Notes: generated from the sequence alone by a model not told the origin. 22,262 nt of DNA from an uncultured Eubacteriales bacterium (GCA_905195005.1 CAJJUC010000017.1:1-22262), one strand, 5' to 3'. Counted from the stretch's first letter, positions 6,863 through 14,576 are shown. Made by a program: numbers and translations.

Positions 6863-7804
6863 ATGAAAAGAATAATCGCTTTATTTGCAGCAATCGCTAT
6901 GGTATTTGCACTTGCAAATATTGGATTTGCTGCAAACGATTTTAGTATAACAGCTAAAACGCTTGATGCAGAAGGCAACGGAACAGAAGTTTCTGTAAAA
7001 GACCTTGCTGTAGGCGATACATTTGTTTTGGCAATTTATGTTGACAAAATATTGCCTGATTTTATGGTTTTTGCACAGCCGATCACATTTGACAAAACCA
7101 AAATTGCTCCCGTTGAAGTAGACGGTTCAATGATAAGCACAGATCAGAAAATCAGTAAGAAAAACTACTGGGGTATTGGATTTGAGGAAACATCTTTCGG
7201 TGGTTCTGCATCATATGCGGGTACTGCTGTAAATACAGGTTCGTTTGAATTTGATCCCACAGAGCCTCTCTTCTATGTTTACATGAAAAAGCTTGCTGAT
7301 AGTGGTACAGTTACGATTGCAACAGACGGTACTCAGTTCGCTGCTGATGGTGGTATTTTGTATACACCTACTGCAGAGCTTAGCTTTGACATCGAACTTG
7401 GCGGTTCTGAACCCCAGCCGTCTGTAAAGACAATTACAAAGACAGGTACAGACGTTCTCATCAACGATGCAAGAGAGAAGAGCGAAGGCATAACGACTGC
7501 TGAGCAGATTGGTGGCGCTGCAGGTTTTGCATTCACAATTCCCACAGGTGTTACGCTTGATGATAACATGATCTGGTCGCTCACAACGTCTGAAGGCAAG
7601 AAGTTCTCTCAGAAGGTTAATGCAGGTCTTAGCGCTCTCAGCGGTGATGTTAAGGTTGCTGCTACATTCGTAACAGGCTCTCACCTTGCAGGCGAAGGCA
7701 GAACACCTTTCAATTTTGAAATCACAGCTGCTGACGGTATCTTCAAGGCCGGCGAAGACTTCTACTTCACGGACGCTGCAGATGCTGCGCTTAAGGCAGA
7801 ATAA
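6863..7804 (+). CDS. Secreted protein with cohesin-like N-terminal domain
   Basis: A 313-residue exported protein. Residues 1-23 are a signal peptide ending IGFA. Residues about 26-178 resemble the cohesin/Ig-like fold: an early LAVGDTFVLAIYVD strand pair, a middle FDKTKIAPVEVDG, and a late EPLFYVYMKKLADSGTVTI strand. An acidic/Pro linker (GGSEPQPS) leads to a second domain (about 188-313) that I do not recognise. I prefer ATG 6863, 8 bp after AAGGAG (6849-6854); ATG 6857 would be only 2 bp away. It directly follows the dockerin gene and precedes a small peptide gene, all apparently on one transcript. No transmembrane anchor or sortase motif is visible. The cohesin assignment is by pattern only; a generic Ig-like domain is the alternative. 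Confidence 0.6.
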   Translation: MKRIIALFAAIAMVFALANIGFAANDFSITAKTLDAEGNGTEVSVKDLAVGDTFVLAIYVDKILPDFMVFAQPITFDKTKIAPVEVDGSMISTDQKISKKNYWGIGFEETSFGGSASYAGTAVNTGSFEFDPTEPLFYVYMKKLADSGTVTIATDGTQFAADGGILYTPTAELSFDIELGGSEPQPSVKTITKTGTDVLINDAREKSEGITTAEQIGGAAGFAFTIPTGVTLDDNMIWSLTTSEGKKFSQKVNAGLSALSGDVKVAATFVTGSHLAGEGRTPFNFEITAADGIFKAGEDFYFTDAADAALKAE

Positions 7805-7824
7805 TTTTAGGAGGTAATGAAAAG

Positions 7825-8004
7825 ATGAAAAAGTATAACACACCTGAAATCGAAGCATTAGCTCTTGAAACTATTGATGTTATTGCTACAAGCGGCGACG
7901 ATGCAGCAAAACTTGCGCTGACAAAAGCCGGTTATGACGAATATGCAGCTCTTGCTAAGGACGGCGGAGATCTTGCTGATTTCGGAACCTCATGGTCTTG
8001 GTAA
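7825..8004 (+). CDS. Small peptide, 59 aa, leader-like
   Basis: Starts MKKYNTPEIEALALETIDVI and ends with an aromatic GTSWSW. It has a strong ribosome site (AGGAGG at 7809-7814, 10 bp before the ATG), no signal peptide and no cysteine. The middle is Ala/Asp/Gly-rich (TSGDDAAKLALTKAGYDEYA). It is the last gene of the dockerin/cohesin-like unit, 20 bp after its neighbour and just before a strong terminator, which supports real expression. Short proteins beginning MKKY.P.hE or similar, with TSG near residue 22, are, as far as I recall, widespread in gut Clostridia and resemble ribosomal-peptide precursors, but no modifying enzyme is next to it. Function unknown. Confidence 0.72.
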   Translation: MKKYNTPEIEALALETIDVIATSGDDAAKLALTKAGYDEYAALAKDGGDLADFGTSWSW

Positions 8005-8038
8005 GCAATCACTGATTCAAGAATTTAATAATTCGATT

Positions 8039-8069
8039 AAAAAAGCTGCGGCGCTGCCGCAGCTTTTTT
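8039..8069 (+). terminator. Intrinsic terminator after the dockerin/cohesin-like unit
   Basis: GCTGCGGC (8045-8052), loop GCT, GCCGCAGC (8056-8063), flanked by A6 and T6 that extend the stem. The symmetric A/T flanks could also stop leftward transcription from the opposing genes. Confidence 0.9.
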
Positions 8070-8137
8070 GTCATCAGTGAAATTATGCCGCTGTGTTCCT
8101 CAAAGTCAAGAGTGCGAACAGGGCTTAAGCGGCACGC

Positions 8138-8905
8138 TTACTTAACCGACCAAACGTCCTTAAAGAACCGCGCGCCCATGTTCTGCTTTTGCAGCTTAAG
8201 GTTTTCGCGTTCCTTAATTGAAACGGAATCAAAAAATATTTTCCACAGCCGTTTCATTTCCTTTTCGTTCTCCGAAGCTTCCGGCGGAGTTATGCCAACT
8301 GACGATGTGATGTACCATGACCGCGTATTATAAACGGAGCAAATATCGTGCGTTAAATCGTTTATTATGAAAGGAATTGAATGAAGCCTTTTCAGAAAAA
8401 ACGGTGTGATAATCGGAAGCACATTGTTTTTCGGAACTATGCGCGCATAATGAACGCCGCCCTCCATAATGGAAAACCGCGTGAACTGGCGGAACTTCTC
8501 CGCCTCGCGCGAGACATTCTGCGCCGCATTGCAAGCCGCGGAAACAGTGTCGTCCGCAAGCGCGGAATTAACAATGCTTCCGTTCCTGAAGCCGAGCATC
8601 ATATATTTATATATTATGATTTCCTTGTCGGCGGCGTCACTCAAAAAAACATAATAAAGCCGCTTTGCCCCGAACGAGCCGAGTTTGTCCGTCACCGCGT
8701 TCATAACGCGCGCCGCCTTTTCCGCTTCCGTAACAATATTAATATAGCGTTCGCCGAAAGCAAGCTGCAGCCTGTCCGCCGGAAGAATGTGCAGCGGCGT
8801 TTTCCGCGAATAAACAGCCGTGAAAATGGCTGTCAGCAGTCCGTCAAACGTGCCGTCATAAGTGTAGCATATATCGGAACTGTCCTGCTCGGCATTGTAG
8901 CTCAT
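8138..8905 (-). CDS. DUF4130 / TIGR03915-type predicted DNA metabolism protein
   Basis: A 255-residue cytoplasmic protein. It recalls the TIGR03915 family, found beside or fused to uracil-DNA-glycosylase-like proteins and with a dedicated radical-SAM partner. Recognisable features are the N-terminal YDGTFDGLLTAIF stretch, the central FRQFTRFSIMEGGVHYARIVPKNNVLPII block, and HDICSVYNTRSWYI near residue 190. The C-terminal part (about 210-255) is charged and ends GARFFKDVWSVK; no glycosylase domain is fused. It follows the radical-SAM gene on the same strand after 33 bp, so the two are almost certainly cotranscribed. The biochemical role of the family is not established to my knowledge; a part in DNA modification or repair is inferred from its partners. 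Confidence 0.85.
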   Translation of the reverse strand: MSYNAEQDSSDICYTYDGTFDGLLTAIFTAVYSRKTPLHILPADRLQLAFGERYINIVTEAEKAARVMNAVTDKLGSFGAKRLYYVFLSDAADKEIIIYKYMMLGFRNGSIVNSALADDTVSAACNAAQNVSREAEKFRQFTRFSIMEGGVHYARIVPKNNVLPIITPFFLKRLHSIPFIINDLTHDICSVYNTRSWYITSSVGITPPEASENEKEMKRLWKIFFDSVSIKERENLKLQKQNMGARFFKDVWSVK

Positions 8906-8938
8906 TGCGATTACCTCCGTGTTTCAATGTTGATATGT

Positions 8939-10246
8939 CTAAAACTGCCCGGTGACAGACGTCAGCTTTTCGCGCGGTGAGGGCAAAAGCTGCGCCGAAT
9001 CAAAAAACGAAAGCTGATTTCCGCTTTGAAGCTGCGGCAGCATGGACGTGTCGGCAGTGAGCGAGTTATAAATAAAATCATAGCTCATTTTGAGCGACGG
9101 AAACATGTATTTTCCGCCGCATGTGATGAAGTACGCCGCGCGCTTTAAAACAACGCGCAGCTTTTTCAAATCCTCAAACGAAAGCCTGCCGGCGCGCCGC
9201 GCGGTAACAATCCGCTTTGCGGAAACCACCCCGATTCCCGGCACGCGCAGCAGCGTTTCATAATCGGCGGTGTTTATCTCCACCGGGAAAAGCCCGATAT
9301 TGCGCATTGCCCAGCAGCATTTCGGGTCGAGAAGCGGATCAAGCAGGGGATTTTTTTCATCAAGTATTTCCGAAACGGAAAATCCGTAAAATCGCAGAAG
9401 CCAGTCTGCCTGATAAAGCCGATGCTCACGCAGAAGCGGCGGCGGAATATCTTTCGGGAGCACAGGGTGATTCCCCACGGGAACATATGCCGAAAAATAA
9501 ACCCTTTTAAGAGAATAATTTTTATAAAGTCCCTCCGTCAGCCGCAGAATCTGCAAATCGCTGTCCTTTGTTGCCCCGATTATCATCTGCGTGCTTTGCC
9601 CGGCAGGCACAAAATATTTTTTCGCCTTTGTCTTTTTTGATTCTTCCCTCGCGGCGGCAATATTATTCCTGATAAAGCGCATCGGCTCGAGAACGGACTG
9701 CTTCGTTTTCTGCGGCGCAAGCAGCTTCAGCCCCGATTCGCTCGGCAGCTCGATATTCACGCTCATTCTGTCCGCAAGCAGCCCTATTTTTTCAAGCAGC
9801 GCATTGTCCGCCCCGGGAATCCCCTTAACGTGAATATAACCGTTGAATTTATATTCGCGCCGCAGAATTGTAAGAACCTCAAGCAGTTTTTCCGCAGTGT
9901 AATCGGGCGATTTAATGATTCCGCTGCTGAGAAACAGCCCCTCAATATAATTTCGCCTGTAAAACGAAATGCACAAATCCGCCAGCTCACGCGGAGTGAA
10001 CGCCGCGCGCTCAATATCATTGGAAACCCTGTTATTGCAGTATTTGCAGTCGTTAATGCAATAATTCGTATATAAAACCTTTAAAAGCGAAATGCACCGC
10101 CCGTCCGCGCTGAACGCGTGGCAGCAGCCTGCCGCGGTCGGCGCGCCGATTCCTCCGTAGGACGCGCGGCGGCTTCCGCTCGACGAGCACGACGCGTCAT
10201 ACTTTGCACTGTCGGCAAGTATGCGCAGCTTTTCGGCAGTTTCCAT
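8939..10246 (-). CDS. Radical-SAM protein, predicted DNA modification/repair (TIGR03916-type)
   Basis: A 435-residue radical-SAM enzyme. The 4Fe-4S motif is CINDCKYC with C63, C67 and C70. An additional cysteine cluster (C20, C41, C42, C51) lies upstream of it. The C-terminal third carries a helix-hairpin-helix motif near residues 320-350 (LLRVPGIGVVSAKRI), which suggests DNA contact. This matches the family I know as the putative DNA modification/repair radical-SAM protein, usually encoded beside the DUF4130 partner, as here. GGGGGAG precedes the ATG at the right distance, and a promoter (TTGCAT, 17 bp, TATACT, leftward) lies upstream. The substrate is unknown. The HhH segment argues against a peptide- or hydrogenase-maturation role. 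Confidence 0.9.
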   Translation of the reverse strand: METAEKLRILADSAKYDASCSSSGSRRASYGGIGAPTAAGCCHAFSADGRCISLLKVLYTNYCINDCKYCNNRVSNDIERAAFTPRELADLCISFYRRNYIEGLFLSSGIIKSPDYTAEKLLEVLTILRREYKFNGYIHVKGIPGADNALLEKIGLLADRMSVNIELPSESGLKLLAPQKTKQSVLEPMRFIRNNIAAAREESKKTKAKKYFVPAGQSTQMIIGATKDSDLQILRLTEGLYKNYSLKRVYFSAYVPVGNHPVLPKDIPPPLLREHRLYQADWLLRFYGFSVSEILDEKNPLLDPLLDPKCCWAMRNIGLFPVEINTADYETLLRVPGIGVVSAKRIVTARRAGRLSFEDLKKLRVVLKRAAYFITCGGKYMFPSLKMSYDFIYNSLTADTSMLPQLQSGNQLSFFDSAQLLPSPREKLTSVTGQF

Positions 10247-10269
10247 AGCAAACTCCCCCTTTGCTTATC

Positions 10270-10298
10270 AGTATACCACATTAAAAAAGAAAATGCAA
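10270..10298 (-). promoter_or_regulatory. Promoter for the radical-SAM/DUF4130 pair
   Basis: Read leftward: TTGCAT (10293-10298), 17-bp spacer, TATACT (10270-10275). The -35 box lies inside the stem of the ytvI terminator, so the two elements overlap. Confidence 0.65.
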
Positions 10299-10315
10299 AC
10301 ATTTGTTCGCATTTT
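10283..10315 (-). terminator. Intrinsic terminator of ytvI
   Basis: Read leftward, AAAATGCGAAC pairs with GTTTGCATTTT (one G-T pair) around a 4-nt loop and is followed by C and six T. It starts immediately after the ytvI stop codon. Confidence 0.75.
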
Positions 10316-11371
10316 TTATTGGGAAAATACAACATTTTTTATCATGAGCGCAAGCACCGGCCCGATGATAAGCCCGAGAATGCCGAAAAGCCTCATCCCG
10401 GCGTAAATCGAAAAAATTGTTGCAAGGGGGTGCAGCCCAAGCTTCACGCCGATGATTTTCGGCTCGCTGAGCTGCCGCGTGAGCAGGCACACGCCGTAAA
10501 GCGACAAAAGTCCCCACCCGAGAGAGGGATTGTCGGAAAAAACGGAAAAGACTGCCCACGGAATCAGCACCGTACCTGTGCCGAGAACGGGCACCGCGTC
10601 CACAACGGCGGTTATAAAGGCGAACAGCAGCGCATATTTAACGCGCAGAATCACAAAGCCGATAAGCAGAATGGCGAAAATCAGCGCGCCGATGATAAGC
10701 TGCGCTTTAACATAGCACCCTGCCGCGCCGAACGCCGCTTTTTTCGCGCGGCTTAAAGCTCCGTAAACCCGTGCGCCGAGCACATGATAAAAAAACGCCG
10801 AGATAAGCTTGCGATCCTTCAAAAAGAAAAACGCCGAAAAAAACGAAATGAAAGAAATCAGAAGAATGTTCGGAACGTTTTTGGCGCACACAATCAAAAA
10901 TGCGGTCAGTGAATTGACAGCCTCCGCAATGCGGCTGCGGAGCGAATCGCCGAGCTTATCCGTCAATGCGCGGAGCGCCGAATGGGAAAGTGCGCTTCTT
11001 TTTGTGAGCGTGCCAAGGCGGCCGGCAATGCTTTCGGCAGCTTCGGCGGAGGCTTTGTATATATCGGAAAAGCTGTCCGCAAACGACAACAGCTCTTTCA
11101 CAACTCCTGCGAAAATGACCCTCACGGAAAGTGCAAAAATGAGGAAAACAATAATCAGCGCAAGCAGCGCCGCGGCGAAGCGCGGCAGGCGCAGTCTGCC
11201 GAAAAACAGGAACAGCGGCTTTGCGATAAGCGCAAGCAAGCCGCCGATGACGAACGGCAGAAAAAGTCTGAACAAATAGGGGAACACAAGCAAAACAGCC
11301 GCCGCAGCCGCGGCAAAAAGCACAAAGCTGCGGCAAATATTTTTAACCTTTTCAAATGAAGCGTCAGCCAT
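10316..11371 (-). CDS. ytvI: YtvI-like sporulation membrane protein (AI-2E transporter superfamily)
   Basis: A 351-residue polytopic membrane protein of the AI-2E transport/TerC-like permease superfamily. Hydrophobic segments appear near 18-50, 60-90, 150-180, 215-245, 250-290 and 305-345, with an amphipathic loop at about 95-150. The C-terminal part, with AVVDAVPVLGTGTVLIPWA and LSEPKIIGVKLGLHPLATIFSIYAGMRLFGILGLIIGP, is the family signature. The YtvI subgroup of spore formers is the best match in length and these motifs; transport of a specific substrate is not shown. It lies 82 bp downstream of apgM on the same strand. Its AAAGGA ribosome site falls inside the last arm of a long hairpin; see findings. 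Confidence 0.85.
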   Translation of the reverse strand: MADASFEKVKNICRSFVLFAAAAAAVLLVFPYLFRLFLPFVIGGLLALIAKPLFLFFGRLRLPRFAAALLALIIVFLIFALSVRVIFAGVVKELLSFADSFSDIYKASAEAAESIAGRLGTLTKRSALSHSALRALTDKLGDSLRSRIAEAVNSLTAFLIVCAKNVPNILLISFISFFSAFFFLKDRKLISAFFYHVLGARVYGALSRAKKAAFGAAGCYVKAQLIIGALIFAILLIGFVILRVKYALLFAFITAVVDAVPVLGTGTVLIPWAVFSVFSDNPSLGWGLLSLYGVCLLTRQLSEPKIIGVKLGLHPLATIFSIYAGMRLFGILGLIIGPVLALMIKNVVFSQ

Positions 11372-11379
11372 AACAAAAA

Positions 11380-11440
11380 ATCCTTTATGAAAGAATAAAA
11401 TGAGGGGGAATGTCCTCTTTTTATTCTATTCATAAAGGAT
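11380..11440 (-). terminator. Long hairpin between apgM and ytvI, terminator-like
   Basis: An inverted repeat with arms of about 26 bp: ATCCTTTATGAA at both ends, then AGAATAAAA and GAGG/CCTC, around a loop of about 8 nt. Only a 2-nt bulge and a mismatch spoil it. Read leftward it ends ATAAAGGAT followed by TTTTTT, so it can terminate apgM transcripts. The same arm contains the ytvI ribosome site. Confidence 0.75.
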
Positions 11441-11453
11441 GAAATTTAAACCG

Positions 11454-12656
11454 TTATATTTCAAGAAATTTTTTCATAAGATGCCAGCCGGTATCAACGC
11501 GCTCGCCGTACTTGCGCGCATATTCCTCGGTGAATTTGTGCCCCGTTTTGTTATCCATGCCCTTTTTGTACATAACGCACGGAATACTTTCGCGGCTGTG
11601 TGTTTTTGTCGAGACGGGCGTGGGGTGATCCGGCAGCACCATGAATGCGTAATCCTCTCCCGATTCGTCAAGGCGCTTTTTAATATAACCGATGACTTTT
11701 TCATCGATAAGCTCAAGGCTGCGCGTTTTTCCCGGTGCGTCGCCCTGGTGTCCGCACTCGTCGGGCGCTTCAAGATGAACGTAAACAAGGTCGTTTCCGC
11801 CGCTTAAAAGCGCGTCTGCCGCGGCTTTTGCCTTTCCGTCAAAATTCGTGTCGATATTCCCGGTTGCGCCCTCAACGTCAATGCTCTGCATTCCGGCGAG
11901 AATCGCAATTCCCTTTATCAAATCAACCGCGCTGACAACAGCCGCCTTTTTCCTGTAAACATCGGAAAACGATTCAAGCGACGGGCGCGTTCCCTCGCCC
12001 CATATCCACATGGATGTTGCAGGATTCTTACCCTCCGCAACGCGCTTTTTGTTCACGGGGTGGTCGCGCAGCAGCTTTTCACTTTCTTTCATCAGCTCAA
12101 GTATGCGCGGATCGGACGGAAGATAGTCCTTTATTTTTCTGTCGGAAATATCGTGCGGCGGCGTCAGTGTGAAGCTTTTCGGTGCGTTATTCCATACAAA
12201 CAGATGCCTGTAGCTCACGCCGGGGTAAAAATGAATATCTCCGCCGCCGAGGTTTTTTTCAAGGTATTCCATAAGCTCGCGGCTTTCCGTCGTTGAAATT
12301 TCGCCTGCGGAATAATCAAGCATTGTTTTGTCCTCGTAATTTTCCTCATCGGAAAGTGTGACGAGATTTGCGCGGAACGCCGTCTGCGAATCGGTCAGCT
12401 TAACGCCGATGCTTGCCGCTTCAAGCGGAGAGCGCCCCGTGTAGCACTTTAACGGGTCGTACCCCATAACGGACAGATTTGCAACATCGCTGCCCGGTTT
12501 AAGCGATTCGGGAACGGTTTTCACAAGGAACAGCCTGCCATTTTCCGCGAAATCGTCCATGTTGGGCGTGATGCTTTTTTCAAGCGGCGTAAGCCCCCCG
12601 AGCGATTCAATCGGCAAATCGGCACAGCCGTCCGTAAGTACAATTACATATTTCAT
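11454..12656 (-). CDS. apgM: Cofactor-independent phosphoglycerate mutase family (ApgM) or proposed homoserine kinase
   Basis: Alkaline-phosphatase-superfamily metalloenzyme of 400 residues, the normal length for archaeal-type phosphoglycerate mutase, which interconverts 3- and 2-phosphoglycerate. Metal-binding D9 lies in VLTDGCAD, and the predicted catalytic serine is S62 in DVANLSVMGYDP. The second metal site is spread over VHLEAPDECGHQGD and MVLPDHPTPVSTKTH. Bacterial members of this subgroup (TIGR02535) have been proposed as homoserine kinases; no threonine-pathway gene is visible here to support that. The ATG has GGGAGG 9 bp upstream. A promoter TTGAAA, 17 bp, TATAAT (leftward) lies at 12690-12718. 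Confidence 0.88.
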   Translation of the reverse strand: MKYVIVLTDGCADLPIESLGGLTPLEKSITPNMDDFAENGRLFLVKTVPESLKPGSDVANLSVMGYDPLKCYTGRSPLEAASIGVKLTDSQTAFRANLVTLSDEENYEDKTMLDYSAGEISTTESRELMEYLEKNLGGGDIHFYPGVSYRHLFVWNNAPKSFTLTPPHDISDRKIKDYLPSDPRILELMKESEKLLRDHPVNKKRVAEGKNPATSMWIWGEGTRPSLESFSDVYRKKAAVVSAVDLIKGIAILAGMQSIDVEGATGNIDTNFDGKAKAAADALLSGGNDLVYVHLEAPDECGHQGDAPGKTRSLELIDEKVIGYIKKRLDESGEDYAFMVLPDHPTPVSTKTHSRESIPCVMYKKGMDNKTGHKFTEEYARKYGERVDTGWHLMKKFLEI

Positions 12657-12689
12657 ATCTATCAGCCTCCCGAATATATTCTGATTCCT

Positions 12690-12718
12690 ATTATATCAGC
12701 AAAAAACGCGCTTTTCAA
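12690..12718 (-). promoter_or_regulatory. Promoter of apgM
   Basis: Read leftward: TTGAAA (12713-12718), 17-bp spacer, TATAAT (12690-12695). It diverges from the hydG promoter, about 90 bp away. Confidence 0.8.
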
Positions 12719-12808
12719 TAGATATTTTCAACAATTATACCGCAGCGGAAAAATGCCGCGTTGCCAATATACATAAATCGCGCGGTGCGTTTATGTGGAA
12801 TAAGCTAA

Positions 12809-12837
12809 TTGACATTCGCGGCAGGGGGGTATATAGT
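12809..12837 (+). promoter_or_regulatory. Promoter of hydG
   Basis: TTGACA at 12809-12814, 17-bp spacer containing G6, TATAGT at 12832-12837. The leader forms a small GCCGC/GCGGC hairpin near 12856-12872. Confidence 0.8.
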
Positions 12838-12897
12838 AATTATATCTGACGGAAAGCCGCTTTTTCGGCGGCTGACTGCAAGAAAGGGGAGATAATG

Positions 12898-14346
12898 ATG
12901 GCGGTTTACAATCCGAAATCGCTTAAGGCGGAGGAGTTTATAAATGATGATGAAATCATGGAAACGCTCCGCTATGCGGAAGAAAACAAAAATAATATTG
13001 AGCTGATTGACAGCATTCTTGAAAAGGCGCGCCCCGTTAAAACGGCGAACGGAACGCATTGCGCAGGGCTCACTCACCGCGAGGCTTCCGTGCTGCTCGC
13101 GTGCGAAATTCCTGAAAAAATTGAGGAAATGTACAAGCTTGCGGAGGAAATAAAGCTTGCGTTTTACGGCAACAGAATTGTGATTTTCGCGCCGCTGTAT
13201 CTGTCAAATTACTGCGTGAACGGATGCGTGTATTGTCCGTACCATATGAAAAACAAGCATATTCCGCGGAAAAAGCTCACGCAGGACGAGGTGCGCGCCG
13301 AGGTTATCGCGCTTCAGGACATGGGACACAAGCGTCTTGCCATCGAGGCGGGCGAGGATCCGAAAATGAATCCGATTGAATATATTCTCGAATGTATTGA
13401 CACAATATATTCGATTAAGCATAAGAACGGTGCAATCCGCAGGGTGAATGTGAACATCGCAGCAACAACGGTTGAAAATTACCGCAGGCTTAAGGATGCC
13501 GGAATCGGAACATATATTCTTTTTCAGGAAACATATCATAAAAAAAGCTATCTGGAGCTTCATCCCACAGGTCCGAAGCACGATTACGATTATCACACCG
13601 AAGCAATGGACAGGGCAATGGAGGGCGGCATTGACGATGTCGGACTTGGCGTCCTGTTCGGCCTTGAAAAATACAGATATGAATTTGCCGGGCTTCTGAT
13701 GCATGCAGAGCATCTGGAGGCGGTTCACGGCGTGGGACCGCATACGATAAGCGTTCCGCGCGTGAAAAGGGCGGACGATATTGACCCCGATGTGTTTGAT
13801 AATGGCATAAGCGATGAGATTTTTGAAAAAATCGCCGCCTGTATAAGAATTGCCGTGCCGTATACGGGAATGATTATATCAACGCGCGAAAGCGAAAAGG
13901 TGCGCGGTGAGATGCTGCGGCTCGGCGTTTCACAGGTGAGCGGCGCGTCACGCACATCGGTCGGGGGATATACGGAAAAGGAACGTCCGCATGACACCGA
14001 GCAGTTCGATGTTTCCGATCAGCGCTCGCTCGATGATGTTGTCGGCTGGCTTATTGAAATGGGTCATGTTCCGTCATTCTGCACAGCGTGCTACCGCGAG
14101 GGCAGAACCGGCGACAGATTCATGAGCCTTTGCAAAAACGGGCAGATCCTTAACTGCTGCCACCCGAACGCGCTCATGACGCTTGCGGAATACCTCGTGG
14201 ATTATGCTTCGGAAAAAACGCGCGCGGCAGGGTTTAAGCTGATCGATGATGAGCTTAAGAAGATCCCGAACGAAAAGGTTCGGGCAATTGCGGAAAAGAA
14301 TATTGAGGAAATAAAAAATTCGAACAAGCGCGATTTCAGATTTTAA
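12898..14346 (+). CDS. hydG: [FeFe]-hydrogenase H-cluster maturase HydG (tyrosine lyase)
   Basis: Radical-SAM enzyme that cleaves tyrosine to p-cresol and supplies the CO and cyanide ligands of the hydrogenase H-cluster. The radical-SAM motif CVNGCVYC has C106, C110 and C113. The C-terminal auxiliary cluster motif C-x2-C-x22-C is present as CTAC through NCC (about 394-420), which distinguishes HydG from ThiH and HydE. About 482 residues, the normal length. Two adjacent ATG codons (12895, 12898) follow AGGGGAG; the second has the better 6-bp spacing. HydE, HydF and the hydrogenase itself are not in the window. It has its own promoter and terminator. Confidence 0.96.
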   Translation: MAVYNPKSLKAEEFINDDEIMETLRYAEENKNNIELIDSILEKARPVKTANGTHCAGLTHREASVLLACEIPEKIEEMYKLAEEIKLAFYGNRIVIFAPLYLSNYCVNGCVYCPYHMKNKHIPRKKLTQDEVRAEVIALQDMGHKRLAIEAGEDPKMNPIEYILECIDTIYSIKHKNGAIRRVNVNIAATTVENYRRLKDAGIGTYILFQETYHKKSYLELHPTGPKHDYDYHTEAMDRAMEGGIDDVGLGVLFGLEKYRYEFAGLLMHAEHLEAVHGVGPHTISVPRVKRADDIDPDVFDNGISDEIFEKIAACIRIAVPYTGMIISTRESEKVRGEMLRLGVSQVSGASRTSVGGYTEKERPHDTEQFDVSDQRSLDDVVGWLIEMGHVPSFCTACYREGRTGDRFMSLCKNGQILNCCHPNALMTLAEYLVDYASEKTRAAGFKLIDDELKKIPNEKVRAIAEKNIEEIKNSNKRDFRF

Positions 14347-14349
14347 AAT

Positions 14350-14387
14350 AAGCCGCGGCAGGGTTGATGAGCCTTGCCGCGGCTTTT
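14350..14387 (+). terminator. Intrinsic terminator of hydG
   Basis: AGCCGCGGCA (14351-14360) pairs perfectly with TGCCGCGGCT (14375-14384), followed by a short TTTTG tract. Confidence 0.85.
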
Positions 14388-14420
14388 GTGACATTGCCGC
14401 GTATTTTTGTGAAAAAAAGC

Positions 14421-14449
14421 TTGCAATTTATGTGGATATATATTATAAT
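14421..14449 (+). promoter_or_regulatory. Promoter of tRNA-Pro
   Basis: TTGCAA at 14421-14426, 17-bp spacer, TATAAT at 14444-14449. Mature tRNA starts at 14462, which leaves a leader of only a few bases. Confidence 0.85.
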
Positions 14450-14461
14450 ATATATCCGTTA

Positions 14462-14537
14462 CGGGGTGTAGCGCAGCTGGTAGCGCGCCTGCTTTGGGAG
14501 CAGGATGCCGTGGGTTCGAGTCCCGCCACTCCGACCA
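14462..14537 (+). tRNA. tRNA-Pro (anticodon UGG)
   Basis: A full cloverleaf of 76 nt. Acceptor strands CGGGGTG and CACTCCG (one G-T pair), D arm GCGC..GCGC, anticodon stem CCTGC/GCAGG with loop TTTGGGA (anticodon TGG), T arm GTGGG-TTCGAGT-CCCGC. CCA is encoded at 14535-14537. A terminator follows within 20 nt. Confidence 0.97.
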
Positions 14538-14553
14538 AAAAAACCGATGCCGA

Positions 14554-14576
14554 CCGACAGGGCGGTGTCGGTTTTT
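14554..14576 (+). terminator. Terminator of tRNA-Pro
   Basis: CCGACA (14554-14559) with TGTCGG (14566-14571), then five T. The same hairpin recurs at 14913-14935 as the start of the second 97-nt repeat. Confidence 0.85.

Noticed and set aside
7211..7858. A 215-codon leftward frame opposite the cohesin-like gene, rich in cysteine
   Set aside because: It mirrors the codon pattern of the well-supported forward gene and small peptide, and has no ribosome site or recognisable domain.
8939..10246. Radical-SAM gene considered as a maturase for the 59-residue peptide
   Set aside because: It is convergent with the peptide gene across a terminator, pairs with DUF4130, and has a DNA-type helix-hairpin-helix instead of a peptide-recognition or SPASM domain.
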